A stretch of 64,000 nt of DNA from Seriola aureovittata (lineage: Eukaryota; Chordata; Actinopteri; Carangiformes; Carangidae). Numbering within the stretch: the stretch's first letter is position 1; each line of letters opens with the position of its first letter. This document shows, piece by piece, positions 51,601-64,000 of the stretch. Position numbers and translations under genes: made by a program. The notes beneath the pieces are model-generated. The model was not told the origin of the DNA, searched no databases, and was given only the letters and a program-made list of their open reading frames with translations. The DNA is taken from positions 21,313,896 through 21,377,895 of the forward strand of contig NC_079366.1 of the NCBI RefSeq assembly GCF_021018895.1, given 5' to 3'.

Positions 51601-54600
51601 AGCGCTGCCTCATGCTTTGAAAAAGTGAACCTTTTGCACAAAATGGACCTCTCATGGTGCGTGCCATCCCAGGCTGAACTGGTCCAGGCAGCACAGGCAA
51701 CGTGGTGCAGCAGAGTGAACCAGATGAATGGATGAATCGCTGAGAGGATGAGAATGGAGGAGGTGCTGTATCAGCCGCAGGCAGCTACAGGAGGGTCACT
51801 TGCACTTGAAACTGATTACTTTTAAATCCTAGCGCTGGTCTTTGACTACTAGAGGAAAACCAATATTCCAAGAAGATGGATAGTTTATTTTGCTATGGCA
51901 TTTTTTCAGGGATGGATTTATGAGCAGACCCAAGCCTGTGTCCCTGTGTGTTGTGTCTGTTTACAGGGCTGTATTAAGGTACATCATGTTTCCAAATGGG
52001 ATCAGTTACTTTTATCACATGAATCTGGAATCTGAATATGAAGAGATGTTCCTCTGTGGTTTGAAGAGGTCTGCTGAATAAATGATCTTTATAATCAGGA
52101 CATTTACAGCAGGCTATTGGCTTGGTGTCACTTAGTGTGTGACTCTGCCAGAGATGCAGCTGACTTTCATGTGACATCTGACAGGTGCAGAGAAGACCCA
52201 CTAACAGATTTTGAATTCTCCCTTTAGAGCATCAAAAAAGGTTGCTATAAAAATGTTTTATGTGGACAAAAAGGTTGCAGTGGTGAATGTAATGTAATGT
52301 CATTTATTTTTCAAAACAGATAAAATGACACAATACGTTTCAGTGAATCGGTAAAATGCATTTTCTGCTTTACCACTGCAGACAACGTGCATTTTCTTTG
52401 TATGGGCATTGGCATAGGTGGATAAGTGGCTCCAAAACTGGAGGTGAAGAGATGCCCAAGGGGCTACAAGATAAATCTGGGGGATCACATGATGAAAAAG
52501 GAGATAATATTAAAAAAAAAATCATACTCTGCAAAAAGTATTCTGTTTATATTTCAGACTATTATCTAATCTTTGTTTTTTACTCATGAAGTTCTGCCCC
52601 AGAAATGATAAAAAAAAAAAAACAAACTGAGGGGAAGCAATCGCTCAGTTTGAAGTGACTGAAGCTCACAGACGTGCACACACTGTGATGATTGGTTTGT
52701 TTGCCTTGCTTAAGAACCCCAAAAGCCTTGATTTACTGACACAAACTGTTCTGGAAACAGTGGCCAACGAGCCACAATCTCAAGAAAGTATGTAATTCTG
52801 GGCATGGCTTTTCAGCCTACACCATATTCTCCTATCATGTTTGTACCTAAACCTAACCTCAGACGACAGTCATATAATTTTTGTAAAACTCATAAGCATT
52901 TTGGAAGGAGCTGACATGATGACATCGAGCGGACAAGGGTGCAGGATCAGAAAAAAGCTTGTATTGGTCACTTTAGGTAGTGACAACAAGGATCCTTGCT
53001 TTGGTTTTCTCTTAAAAATGTAGTGGTTTGATGGTCCTATCAGCTCTTACCAACTCTGGCCGCCCCATGGACTCTCGACCTCTATAGGTAGAAAAGCTGG
53101 AAGAGAGAAAACAACACAACATTCAGGGTCTTCAGTAATATCAGCATTATAGTCTATTTCCTAGCTCATTCTAAAATAATCTCTCACTGTTATTATAATC
53201 TCAGTGGTTACTTTGGGGACTCAGTTTTCAAATATAGCCTGGTTGTGAGACAGGAGCTCCTCTTGGAATGCAGTCACTGTATGGGATAAACCTCCTGCCT
53301 TAAAAAGCCCAGAGGGACTGATTAGGTGAGAAAGAAGACTGTGACTTAATTACAGGCGAGTGCACCACTGGTGAGCAGCTCCACATGGGCTGCATGCATT
53401 GCTCATGTGCTGATACGCCAGACTTGTGCTTCAGGGTGGTGGCTGGTTGCCAGTTTGGAAAGGTGGTAAGGACACGGTGGGAGAAAATAAATATTATTTA
53501 ACAATAAAGATAGGTGGTCTGTTGCCACCATTTTAAACTGTGGCCAGATACAGTAACACAGAAAGTATAACTTAATTTAATGGTATCAATGGAATATTGG
53601 GAACCTAATGCCAAGTATAATATGTCATAATATGATTTGTCTGTTTTAAAAATAGATTTTGAAATCAGTTTAATCTAATGCACACGCAGTCATATTGTGG
53701 ATCTGGCATCATCTTGTGGTTCATTTGGGAAAAGCAAAGACTTTGCTGGTCCCAGTTCAGTTAGCTGAAATCAATCTGATCCACAGACAATAATCACTTT
53801 ATACAAAGATACTGTCAGTTTCAGTCTTTCTGTAATGACTCAGGATGAGTCAGTGGGTTAACAATTTGGATCTATCTAGCTAATGCTTAATATAAGCCGA
53901 CACATTTTGTGAACCATAGGCTGTGTGTATACATCTGCAGCTGTGAAGCATGCCATATACAAGGGGTCAGCAATTAGGTTCAACTGGGAGCCAGTTTTTT
54001 CAGCTTTGTTCAAGGGGGGCACCAACATAGTTGTACAGGTGCTGTGCCCAGATGGAGGGCTGTTGGGGATTTTGGCAACTATAGATCATGTTTTTATTTC
54101 CCCTGGCCTCAGCAATTCCATCTTCAGTCAGACAGACTTATATTGCCTATAGCTGGTTCAAACAGCAGCAGTGAGACCCCTCACTGGTACCAAGAAGAAA
54201 AACTGTATCTGCCCATGGCCAAGTACCAGGTTACAAGTCTGAACTGCTCATCTCCTATCCCACCATACCCCTCACCTCTGCTGACCAATCACTGCTTTCC
54301 CTTCCACACCCCCAGAAATCCAGGGCTGACTGAGTATTTTCACTTGTTGGCTCTAAATTGTGGAATAGGTTGCCACACACTGTTAGAGTCCCCCCTCCAC
54401 TGAAGTCTTTAAAGACCATAAAGAGCCATCTAGTTTCTTTATCATCAAGAATATCTGACTGGTCATACTGTTTCTTATTTGTGTTTTGCTCTGTGCAATG
54501 CTTTTGTTTTTTATGATTGTATCCAGATATTCTTTGTTTTTATCAATTTACTTATATCCTCTTAATTATGTCTGAGTTTTTATTTGATTGTATCACTAAA

Positions 54601-55379
54601 GCCTTTTGGTCAACATTTGTTATTTTTAATTGTGCTCTATAAATATACTAACTTGTATCTGGTGACATATTACCTTTTTTCCATCAGTTAGTTAGGGCTA
54701 AGGGTTACAGTGAGGGTTACAGCAGATAATGTTATATATATTATAGCTCTTATACACAAATATATGCTTTGTGTTGAATTACAAGACATGAAATGTAATG
54801 ACAGGTTAACCACACATATTAGCAGTGATGTGTTTCATACTTATCAGTACACCCTTTCTGTTAGACAGCCACTCATTTGTGTTTGAGATACAAATCATTG
54901 ATTATTATTAGATGTTGTGGTGTCTCTTTATTGGGACTTACCTCTTTACAAGAATTAGATTTGTAAAAGGGTTTTGATGCAAACTATAAAAGAGAAAACT
55001 TAACATTTTGTTGGGGGTTTCAGCATTATAGTTTGAGGGCCAGATTGGCCTCCTTTTGTGCAGACGTGTACAGACTGCTGTACGTTGGGTAGACAGTAGA
55101 TGGCGCAGTAAAAGCGTTCAAAACATACTGTCGTTGAAATCGCTGTCGTGTGCTCAGTTCAAAGACGTCATGTCATTCTGCGGTCACAATAAATTCAATC
55201 CAAGTTTTCTCGAAGTAAGCAATGTCAACATTTTGGCAGAAATCGTAAACTACCCACTCATCAAAAAACTATCCGCAATCCACATCCAATTTTTAAATGT
55301 AAGGACGCGTGTCATTCCGATGCAAGAAAGTGCTAGGATTGTAACTGCTATTTGTCCGGTGTGACCATGAACGCATCAG
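51601..55379. other. Intergenic stretch between the divergent gprin3 and elmod2
   Basis: No gene seen. It holds the LINE remnant at about 54110-54450 and a few A-runs. Mammalian GPRIN3 has SNCA on this side; I find no synuclein-like KTKEGV coding stretch here. Confidence 0.5.
54110..54450 (+). mobile_element. Non-LTR retrotransposon remnant (end of reverse-transcriptase ORF)
   Basis: A plus-strand frame at about 54347-54435 reads GSKLWNRLPHTVRVPPPLKS, then LKTIKSHLV. This matches the closing motif of L2/Rex-type LINE ORF2 proteins (xxLWNxLP...SLxxFKxxLKxHL). The upstream part is weakly related and interrupted by a stop. No intact ORF remains. Confidence 0.5.
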
Positions 55380-55494
55380 AGCCAGACTGTTGTCAAGAGA
55401 AACGTTGCTAATCTCCACACACGGCTTTTAGCTTCAAAGTGAAGCTAAGTTTGGGTTTATCTTTGTCTGGCAGTATTGTCTCTGCGACAGTACG
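55380..55494 (+). promoter_or_regulatory. elmod2: Predicted 5' UTR exon of elmod2
   Basis: A strong donor (GTACG/GTAAGA) ends at 55494, about 1.4 kb upstream of the acceptor (tttttcag) at 56870-56871 that begins the first coding exon. The start of the UTR exon cannot be fixed. The surrounding 55.4-55.9 kb is relatively CpG-containing, as expected for a housekeeping-type promoter. Confidence 0.4.
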
Positions 55495-56019
55495 GTAAGA
55501 TTAACTTAATCTTCTCGCTAAATTCCATAAAGCACACCGATACTTGCGACGTACCTAATCTAGGTTAATGTAATGTGGCTAGCTAACAGTTAGACGGATA
55601 CAATGACAACCTGTTGTTTCAACCGGTTAACTGTCAGCTCGGAGTTTTGAAGCTAGTTACCTGGAATAGTTTATTAAAACCAGGGGTGACCAGCTAGTAG
55701 CTTTCAGTAATATGCTGTGGTTAAATTGCTTCCTAAAGCTCCACGAAACTCACCAAATCTTTGTAAACTGAATGGTTACGTTTGTCTGAAGTTAGCATTA
55801 GCGTTAATGCTAGCTGTAACAATGCTATTGTTTTGGCTGTCTGAATGATCGCTAGCTTTCTCCTTTTATACGTTAACATTATGCTCTCTTAGAGTTGGCT
55901 TTGTGTTTGTATTTTAATGGCGACCAACTGTATTATAATAGTCTCAACTGCTCCAAACTGTCGCCATTGTCTTTATAATAGGCAGACTAGTATCAGTCTT
56001 ATTCATAATGGTGACAGTG

Positions 56020-56330
56020 GTGGAAAGTGTAGAAGTACATTTACTCAAGCACTGCACCTAAATAAAGTTTAGAGATACCAGAACGTACTTTGTATTTCTG
56101 TTCCATTACATTTAAGAGGAAAGTATAGTTTTTCTTTGTTTTTACTCCACTGTATGATTCAACAGCATAGTTACTATAGCATCTAGATATGCAGTCCTAC
56201 ATTTGACAGTATATAAGTAACTCACTGAGAAATGTAAATTTACAAGTGCCAGCTTCTCTTAAATAAAGTCTACTTTTATGATACCTACAAGTTTCAGGTT
56301 TTTTGAGGCGTTAATTAAATTCTATGTGTT
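56020..56330 (+). repeat. Short interspersed repeat, copy B (elmod2 intron 1)
   Basis: Begins gtggtggaaagtgtagaagt and continues acatttactcaagcactgca, tttctgttccattacattta and tttttactccactgtatgat, the same family as at 25606-25945. Lies between the predicted UTR exon and the first coding exon of elmod2. Confidence 0.6.
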
Positions 56331-56874
56331 CATACACAAATAATGAGTACTTTGGATTCTTTAAATACATTGGATAATGGTAATGACAATACTGTGTCTG
56401 AATATGGTTTTACTAATAAAGCCTATTTGGTTTTTTTAAGTTTGATTCATTATTTAAAATTTGACACCAAGACTTTTACATCTACAGAGTATTTCTACAA
56501 AGTGGTAGTCACACTTTGTAAAGTGCTTGTTCCACTGTCAGTAAGTATTTGTAACAGCGCTTTACATGGATGTTCAACCAGTATGTAAGCCACAGAAATA
56601 TTCATTAGTTTTGGTCAGGTGTTAACTTATACTTTATACTGCTGAGTAGTCTCTGATCCATAGCTTGGCTGGCCATTTCCATGTGCCATGTACCTCTGAT
56701 GTAGGACCATTTATCAGTGAGGCTGTCTTAGTTATTCACCCATTTCAAGCATGTTAACAAAGTGACTTACCAGACAAATGTTAAAATATATATTAGATTG
56801 CTTATTGCACTCTCAGATTTGTTTTCTTGGATTCCTTCCAGTGTTTGATGTTTTAATTTTTTGTTTTTCAGAAG

Positions 56875-59800
56875 ATGTTTGGGTATATCTGGCAGTACGT
56901 CTACACATCCTTTCTGAGATACTGGCTGAAGTGGCTCGTCAGACAGGCGACAGGGAAATGTGAACTACAGAGAATATGCTCTGGATACAAGCAAGGGGCA
57001 ACAAGGACAACAAAAGCAGGTGAATTAAATCAACCTAAATTTGGTCTACTTTTGCTACCTAGTATTCATTTTTTTCAATTATATTCATCTCCCTCCTGTG
57101 TCCTATTGTAGAATACTCCATTCGGTCATCTAAGAACAAGGTAAGAAAATGTTACCATTGTTAGCTGTCAGTTTTTTGGTACATAATTTACTTACCATTT
57201 AGGTTTAGTTTTTAGATTTCAGTGGTTGTGTTTTAAGAATAGCTTTCAAATTAATTTCATATATTTATTGGTAATGGAAATAATTATGAGTTGCATATGT
57301 ACAGAAGTACATTGATCTTACAATGCAAGAAAAAAGAATGGAACAGATTATGTAAATGAAATAAATGAAGTAAAATATAGTTCTAGGCTGCAACATATAG
57401 ACACACTATCAAGCACAAGCATAAATGCCCAAAAGAGGCAACACAGTCATTGGATAAAATTATAAGATAAACTCTGTCTGGAAATGCTGCCTTCATATCA
57501 GACACTCAAACATCACATTAAAAATGTTGCATGATGAATGTCATTTTTTTGAATAGTCAAGTTTTATCTCTCACATGTCCATTGGGTCTTATTTTGTTGT
57601 GTTAAATGTGATTGTTGTAAATTAATGATGTGTGTTCTTATGTAATTATGTGAAACTTATTATTGTTGCCATTTTGGCAGGTCTCTCTTGTAAAGGAGAT
57701 GATGTTTCTCAAGACACTTTGTAGTTAAATGAATAAAGAAATATCATATTCAGTATAAATAATGTAGTAAGTGATAACACAGGTTGTTTGATCAAAATGG
57801 AAAACAGTCATGAGTTCTGAAAACACACACCAGAGTCTTTTCTTTCACCACAGTCTCGCTATGATGGCTGCAATGAAAAAAGACCGTAAAACGGCCAGCA
57901 GTCTTTGTTGGGTGGATCTCAGGGCCTTAACTATGTTAAGAGGGTCAGACTTTGGAGGTGGAAGCCTGATTAATTGGAGGTAATTTTCAAACTTTGTGGG
58001 CTCACAGAGAAGTCTAAAGGAGACACCATTTGCTGTGCTACTGACCTCTTCATTATCTTTTAGGCTGTTGAATGTGTGAAGCCCAGTAAAGACATATCCT
58101 GCGATCTTAATCTTAGTCTTTATCTTTCACTACACTTGCCAAGCTTAGATGAATTGACTCCACTTGTAATTCATGGTTACAGCTAGGTAAGCATTTTCTA
58201 ATCAACAGTCCAGTTCAGTGTGGAAACTGAAGTGCTTGGTCATGTTTTTCATTGTCACTGAGCTTGACATTGAGAAACATTTTTTCACTTTGGTTGATAG
58301 CATAGATTATATAGCACCCACTGTGCCAGTTTTCTGTCTGGTATCATTATTTCTCTGCGGCTACCTCCTCACTTTCCTGTGCTTTCTTCCCCTGTAGATT
58401 TTAAGAGGAGCTTTGGAAACCAGCAAGGATAAATTAGAACAATGTGTGGATCAAATTATGAAAGAGAAGAATGTCAAGCCCCAGAAAGATCCCCTGTAAG
58501 GGTACATCTTATCTGCTAGTCTGAATTTGGCACCTGCACCTCTTTAATTGTAATTATATTCAGTTCAATGTGTTCAGTCCAGTCTCCCTACTTTTCAAGG
58601 TTCAAGGAGAGCCTGCACGTCTGTCTGCTACAAATAACAGGATACAACAGTCTGTATATAACTGTGGAAGACTTGAGGAAGGAAGTCTTCAGCTCGGAGA
58701 ACGCAGAACATGAGGCCATGCTTTTGAAGGTACGTATGTGTTCCTGCTTATGGATCCATACATTAGAAAAAGAATAAAGCAGTTGCTGTTTATGTTTTAG
58801 CTACATTGATGCTGTTCCCCAGAACAAATAAGGATACATATGTCCAAGGTATACATACACTCACCAAACACCTCTACACCCGCTTATTCATGCAATCATC
58901 CTATCAGACAATCATGTGGCGTCAACATTAAACACCAGAATGGAGGAAAAAATGTGATATCAGTGATTTTGATGTGGCATGGTTTGATTATTTATGAAAC
59001 TACTGCTCGCCTGGGGGTTTCACATGCAACAGTTTCTAGGGTTAACTCAGAATGGTGCCAAAAACAAGAAACATCCATTGAGCAGCAGTTCTACAGACAG
59101 AAAGCCAGACCATTTAAAGCTGACAGAATGGCTACAGTAACTCGGATAACCACTTTTTTTTTTATACAACTGTGGTAAGCAGAAAAGCATGATGTGGATG
59201 GGCTACAACAGCAGAAGACGACATCAGGTTCCACTCTTGTTGGCCATGAACACAAATTTCTGCTGAGGCACACAGATGACCAAAAGAACAAATGCACAGA
59301 CATATGTCATCAGCAGCATGAATCCATGAACACAACCTGCCTTGTGTCAACAGTCTGGCTGGTGGTGGTAGTGTAATGGTGTAGGGAATGTTTTTTTTAG
59401 CGCTTTGGGCCCCTTAATACCCGTCAATCATGGTCTGAATGCCACAGCCTATCTCAGTGTAGTGCTGACCACGTGCATCCCTCTGTGGCCACAGTTTACC
59501 GTCTCCTGGCCTCCCCAGTCACCAAATCCTGAATCCAGTAGAACACCTTTGGGATGTGGTAGAAAAGGAGATTAGTAGCATGAACGTGCAGTTGACATAT
59601 CTGCGGAAATGAAGTGATGCAGTCACATCAACATGGAGCAGAATCTCAAAGTTTCCAACATCTCGTGGAATCCATGCCACGAAGAACTGAGGTTGGTCTG
59701 GGAACAAAGGGATGAACTACCCTGTATTAGTATGGTGTTCCTAATAAAGCGTTTGCTTAGTGTATTTCTGTGCCTTTGTTCTTTTGGTCAATCCTTTGTG

Positions 59801-61679
59801 AGTCTTGGGGGCTACATGATTACTAAAATCAGGTTTATAATTTTTGTGAAATTTGAGAAATGTATTAACTTGATTTTGGTTCACCAGCACAATAAAATAG
59901 AAAAGACAGTAGACAAAGACAGTATTGAAAGTATTGATTATGAATCCCAAATGTAGTAAACAAAATCACATTTTGAATCATTGTGCCTGTTTTTCAATAC
60001 AATTAAAATGTGTGACACTAAAAATATTTGTGCCGTCAGCTCTGGGACCTGTTGATGCCAACAGTCAAACTGGAATCGAGGATAACCAAACAGTGGGGAG
60101 ATATTGGATTCCAAGGGGATGACCCCAAGACTGACTTCAGAGGGATGGGCTTGCTGGGACTAATCAACCTTGTGTGAGTACTCAATGAATAATACTGAGA
60201 CATACAGTAAAATAAGAAAGCATAGTTCATATCTGTACTGTCCGTTACAAAAGGCTTTTACTCTGATCTCAGATGGGAAGCAGCTCGAAAACTATACCAT
60301 TAAAGAGTGAGACAGCACACATAAACGAATCTGACCAAGCAAGCCAATCTTATTCCCCAGCTGTGTGTCATTAAGAGCCTGAAAACACAATCCTGAAATT
60401 GCAAGAGAATCCACAGTCAACTGGACCTGTAGATACTTTCACCTTACTTACATACTTACAGCCCAGTTAAATTGCAGCAAAAGTTACTTATCGTTATTTC
60501 ACAGGCTCATTGATGAGAAAAAAAGAAACTCTTCTTCCTCCTACTGGAAAAAAGCTGCATTTTCAAACCTTTTACGATCAGTGTCTAAAAATTAAACTGG
60601 ACATTAAACAGGACACATACGTGAAGCATCACAGATCCTTGTCAATAATTTATCTGTGGAGTCTTGCATGTGTGTTTACGTCTTGCCTTTTACCTCACAT
60701 GTAAAACTTTTCACTTTTCATTACAGATAACTACTTTTAAATAATACTAAAAAGGTGGTCATAGCTATGACTATGGAAGAACAGTGATGAGTCTGTAGGG
60801 TACAGGTAGACTATATAAAATAACAGGTGATAATTGTGTCAGACATGTTTGCTCTCATTAAACTCTGACAAAAGAACGGATGAACATGATTTAGTCAACA
60901 AAGGTTGTACTTAATAAAATGACACCTCAACAATGATATCCTTATAAAAACTAGTAGATCTTTCTTTGTAAATGTTTGCGATTATCACCAGTGAGAACAT
61001 GTTTACTGGTTAATACGGTCTCATCCACAGTGAGTAATAATTATACCATACTGTTTGCTGTCTGCAGTTTCTTCAGTGAAAACTACACAGAAGAGGCTCG
61101 TCAGGTGTTGTCTCATGCAAACCATCCTAAACTGGGGTAAGAGACATTCATATATGAGCATCACTGTATTTTCCATTGGTGTTGTGTGAGTTTAATCTTT
61201 TTGAAATCACTAGCATCGACTTTCTACTAATTCTGAGTACTACCTGTCTAGGTATTCATATGCCATAGTTGGGATCAACTTGACAGAGATGGCCTACAGC
61301 CTCCTGAAGAGTGGTGCTTTGAAACCACATCTCTACAATACAGTCCAGAGCACTCCTGAGCTCCAGCACTTTCATCAGCTGTACTGTGAGTAGACCCAAC
61401 ATCAGTCTTTATTATATCCACCTCTGATTCATTATTATTATTATTATTATTATACAAATACAAACCAACATTTCCTAAGAGACTGAAATTATGTTTTAAA
61501 TGCATGTTTCTTCTCTTCTAGGTTACCTGGCGTATGAATTTGATAAGTTCTGGGTGGCAGAGGAACCAGAGAGCATCATGCATTTCAATCAGTACAGAGA
61601 AAAATTCCATAATATAGTCCAGACACATCTACAGGACCCTGATGTGTCCCTCACATTGACTGTCCGTTCTAAAAACTAA
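56875..61679 (+). CDS. elmod2: ELMOD2, ELMO domain-containing protein 2 (Arf/Arl GAP)
   Basis: Eight coding exons: 56875-57019, 57112-57140, 58398-58495, 58600-58729, 60040-60173, 61068-61136, 61252-61385 and 61522-61679. They sum to 897 nt (298 residues plus stop); human ELMOD2 is 293. The N-terminus MFGYIWQYVYTSFLRYWLKW, with TGKCELQRI, is the expected family start. The ELMO domain carries the GAP consensus in WGDIGFQGDDPKTDFRGMG, including the DFRG arginine, followed by GLINLVFFSENY, YSYAIVGINLTEMAYSLLK and FWVAEEPESIMHFNQYREKF. ELMOD proteins stimulate GTP hydrolysis by Arl2 and Arf GTPases at endoplasmic reticulum, lipid droplet and mitochondrial sites. The gene is intact; a Tc1-like element sits in the intron before 60040. 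Confidence 0.97.
58856..59764 (+). mobile_element. Decayed Tc1-like transposon in an elmod2 intron
   Basis: Imperfect terminal repeats (TACACTCACCAAAC at the left, the near-complement TTTGCTTAGTGTA at the right) flank about 900 bp. The interior shows transposase traces: a helix-turn-helix-like ARLGVSHATVSRV near 59010, VTRITT, and later non-coding matches such as ccaatagaacacctttgggatgtggt. Multiple frame breaks and a deletion around 59500 make it inactive. It lies wholly within the elmod2 intron 58730-60039. Confidence 0.75.
61431..61453. repeat. (ATT)n trinucleotide repeat
   Basis: About eight units in the last intron of elmod2. Confidence 0.9.
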
Positions 61680-62439
61680 CATAAATAAAGGATGATAAAG
61701 GATTAACACGACCCCCTGAATTCTCCACAGCCCCTGACATTGTTTGATCAGGCATAGGAAGCCACAAAGGTTCAGCATAACAGCTGAAAATTAAAAATAT
61801 TCCTCAAACATTCAAACAAATTAACTCTCTTATGTTTGGTTTTGTGAGTCATTAGTCATGTTCTGCTCTTGTTTTAGTCATACTAAATTGTTTTAAAGTA
61901 GAGCACAAATCTGACCTATACCTCAGAAATGACCATTCCAGTGGTTGTCCTTCATAAAGGGGAAATGAGAGCTGCTGCAGAGGACTGTAGTGATAATACA
62001 AGCTCTATCTTTTGTGAGCATTGAAGCACTTTCAGTAAGCAAGCAGCCAAATTGTTGCAGTTTACAGACAGTTATTGAAAAATGGTGATGAACCACCGTA
62101 TTTTAGCTGTCTTGTTTGTATTTGTTTTCACACTTGTCCTGCTCAGGAATTTGATATTTATGTCCACAGACCATGACTAAAACTCAATGTATGGAATGAA
62201 TTCCATTGTGGTGTTCTCATCTTAAAAGTTGTGCATGGTATAATGTCCCAAATGATTCCATTAATGCCATCTGTATTATGTAATGATAATGATGTGGAAC
62301 TCAAAATAGTTGTTTTGCCTCTCTTTTCATAAATTCGTATGTCTGAAGACTGATGTTGCATTTTCATTACCTGCTATTTTTATTCTGTGATTTGCTTTTG
62401 AGGAAGTTATGTAATGATTAACACATCTTGCTCAAAGTT

Positions 62440-62445
62440 AATAAA
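62440..62445 (+). terminator. elmod2: Likely elmod2 polyadenylation signal
   Basis: AATAAA about 760 nt after the stop codon, followed within 30 nt by a GT-rich downstream element (tgtgtttggtgtccatgtgtc). Another AATAAA at 61684-61689 lies only 5 nt after the stop and is unlikely to be the main site. Confidence 0.55.
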
Positions 62446-62569
62446 TACACATTTTGATGTTTTGAAATGTGTTTGGTGTCCATGTGTCAAAGGGCAAGTT
62501 AAAGAAGCAAACACGGTGTCTGTAAAACAGGGCAAATATATTCAGGATTTACATAAACATGTTTTACAT

Positions 62570-62575
62570 TTTATT
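62570..62575 (-). terminator. ucp1: Possible ucp1 polyadenylation signal
   Basis: A minus-strand AATAAA (TTTATT on plus) about 380 nt downstream of the ucp1 stop codon. Other AT-rich hexamers lie nearby, so the assignment is tentative. The 3' ends of elmod2 and ucp1 converge in this stretch. Confidence 0.3.
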
Positions 62576-62956
62576 GTAGCACCAGTATTATTTTGAATAT
62601 AAAGGTGTACAGGTTTAAGCTGCCTGAAATGTAGAACTGGCAGATTTAGATGTATAGGTCTTAAAGTGCAAACTCAACTTCCCAAAGGAGGTTATTACCA
62701 GCTTGTTTTCATATCGTTCACTCCCACAATGTGGAATGGGCTCATTATGGCAAATTATAAATATAAAAGAAGAACTTTATGTCTTTTTATACACAAGTTC
62801 AATAGAGTAGATTGTCCAATACTCCGTTTCCAGCAAAGGACCGTCTTCTTTGACACCACAGGACAAGAAGGTTGTTGAATAAAGCTAAAACAAGAATTGG
62901 TATTCATTAGGTTTCTTCATCCGGTGGTTTTTCAGTCAAACTTCGAAACACTAATC

Positions 62957-63693
62957 TCAGTTTGGGGCCTCGATCCTCTTCTTTGTGACCATCATGGCCC
63001 TCTTGATTTGCTCGAATGAGACAAACATCACAACATTCCATGATCCCAACCTCAGAAATGAGGGTACAAATCTACAAAAAAAAAAAAAAAGACAAGAGGT
63101 TAGAGGGTTGTGGGGAAAAACAAAGGTGTTGCTTAAATGTCTTTATGGATTGACCTCAACTACAGATACTCCCTAAACAAACAAGTGAGTGCTGGGGTCA
63201 GACAGAGAGAGCTTACCCCTTGTAGAAAGCTGTTGGCCCCTCTTTTGTCAACATGGTCCAGGCACAGTTGATAGCGCTCTTGTACTGGCCTGGTGGTGAG
63301 TTCATGTACCTGGTCTTCACCACATCCACTGGGGAAGCGATCACTGTGGTAACAAAGCCGGCGCCAAACGCAGATACAAAGTGGCACGGCAGATTGTCTG
63401 TGGAGAGAGTTGGAAAAGATTGTTAACCAAACAAGTGAAAAATGACAACACCCAATGCTCTTTTGTTCTTAGCTGAACAGTATAAAAATTGGTGTCAGCA
63501 CATTATGTAATCGTGTGAAAGGGGCAATATAAATAATAGAGATAAATGTCTTATTAACTACTATATTTACAGCACTCTGGAGGGAAAATACATCATGTTC
63601 TGTACCAGCATGTGTGCTGTTATCAGCTGTGGAGTAGCTGAAGGGGTGAGAGGGTGTGTGGATTTCTGCCCAATCAGCTGTCTCTCTGGCATG

Positions 63694-63731
<38 letters not shown>

Positions 63732-63868
63732 GCAGCTCAGACGCATGCATGAGTGCTCTTTCTGACCTGACAACAGGTTATGTTTAAGGATGGCCTCCTT
63801 GATCAGATCGTATGTCACCAGCTCTGTGCAGTTGACCAGTGCATTTCTTGTGATGTTGGGTAGCGTGC
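62957..63868 (-). CDS. ucp1: UCP1, mitochondrial uncoupling protein (last three coding exons; 5' part off window)
   Basis: Exons 63868-63767 (102 nt), 63397-63217 (181 nt) and 63071-62957 to the TGA stop. The 102 and 181 nt sizes match exons 4 and 5 known for uncoupling-protein genes. Encoded stretches include [38 protein letters not shown] (third mitochondrial-carrier signature, PxDxxK), and [20 protein letters not shown], ending KKRIEAPN. The protein is a six-helix inner-membrane proton/anion carrier. UCP1, UCP2 and UCP3 are similar in sequence; the head-to-head 3' arrangement with elmod2 is the conserved UCP1 neighbourhood, so I assign ucp1. The N-terminal half lies right of the window. 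Confidence 0.92.
63692..63727. repeat. (GT)n microsatellite
   Basis: About 17 GT units in ucp1, about 40 nt downstream (minus strand) of the donor of the 102-nt exon. Confidence 0.95.
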
Positions 63869-64000
63869 CTAAAGAAGCCAGAAAAGACATTGATACTTTA
63901 CTAATCAGTCACAAGGGAACTCTGGGTCTCATGTTCATGACCGGTTAGAACCAAAAAAGAGCAACACATTTTGAAGCATGCTTTCTAAATGACACCTTTC

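Noticed and set aside
55056..55364. Plus-strand ORF of 102 residues upstream of elmod2
   Set aside because: No family resemblance and no link to the elmod2 start at 56875; probably chance ORF in the promoter region.
51600..55380. Search for snca between gprin3 and elmod2
   Set aside because: No KTKEGV-type repeat coding or synuclein-like exon seen on either strand.

Overview
The window is vertebrate nuclear DNA and almost certainly teleost. Genes are split into short exons with GT-AG introns. Intronic and intergenic DNA is AT-rich and full of (CA)n/(TA)n microsatellites, Tc1-like and hAT remnants and short dispersed repeats of the kind common in fish. Gene content matches the vertebrate FAM13A-GPRIN3 and ELMOD2-UCP1 neighbourhoods. 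There is no bacterial, phage or CRISPR content.

Layout, left to right. (1) 368-15558, minus: the 5' half of fam13a, seven coding exons with a RhoGAP domain; the rest lies left of the window. (2) 16686-36165, minus: 25 exons reconstructed here by splice sites and reading phase. They encode a predicted 1402-residue type II membrane protein with the order TM-CUB-CUB-CUB-CUB-protease-CUB-CUB-protease. Both protease domains have a complete His/Asp/Ser triad and an elastase/chymotrypsin-like pocket. I do not recognise a named vertebrate gene with this order; it recalls ovochymase and oviductin polyproteases but carries a membrane anchor. (3) 36.3-46.8 kb: gene-poor, with a decayed hAT transposon, other repeats and one unexplained exon-like ORF. 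(4) 46894-49113, minus: gprin3, one coding exon, with a predicted 5' UTR exon near 51.34 kb. (5) 51.6-55.4 kb: intergenic, with a LINE remnant. (6) 56875-61679, plus: elmod2, complete, 298 residues, with a Tc1-like copy in an intron. (7) 62957-63868, minus: the last three coding exons of ucp1, convergent with elmod2 and running off the right edge.

The genes do not form a pathway. fam13a encodes a Rho-GAP-like regulator, gprin3 a neuronal G-protein effector, elmod2 an Arf/Arl GAP and ucp1 a mitochondrial carrier. The most interesting object is the CUB/dual-protease gene between fam13a and gprin3. Its protein modules look duplicated as a block, two CUB domains have lost the same disulfide, and a 104-bp segment in its middle can be read either as an intron or as the boundary between two genes, the second starting with a signal peptide. 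Exon coordinates come from manual reading of splice sites; where all coding exons are visible, their summed lengths are divisible by three.
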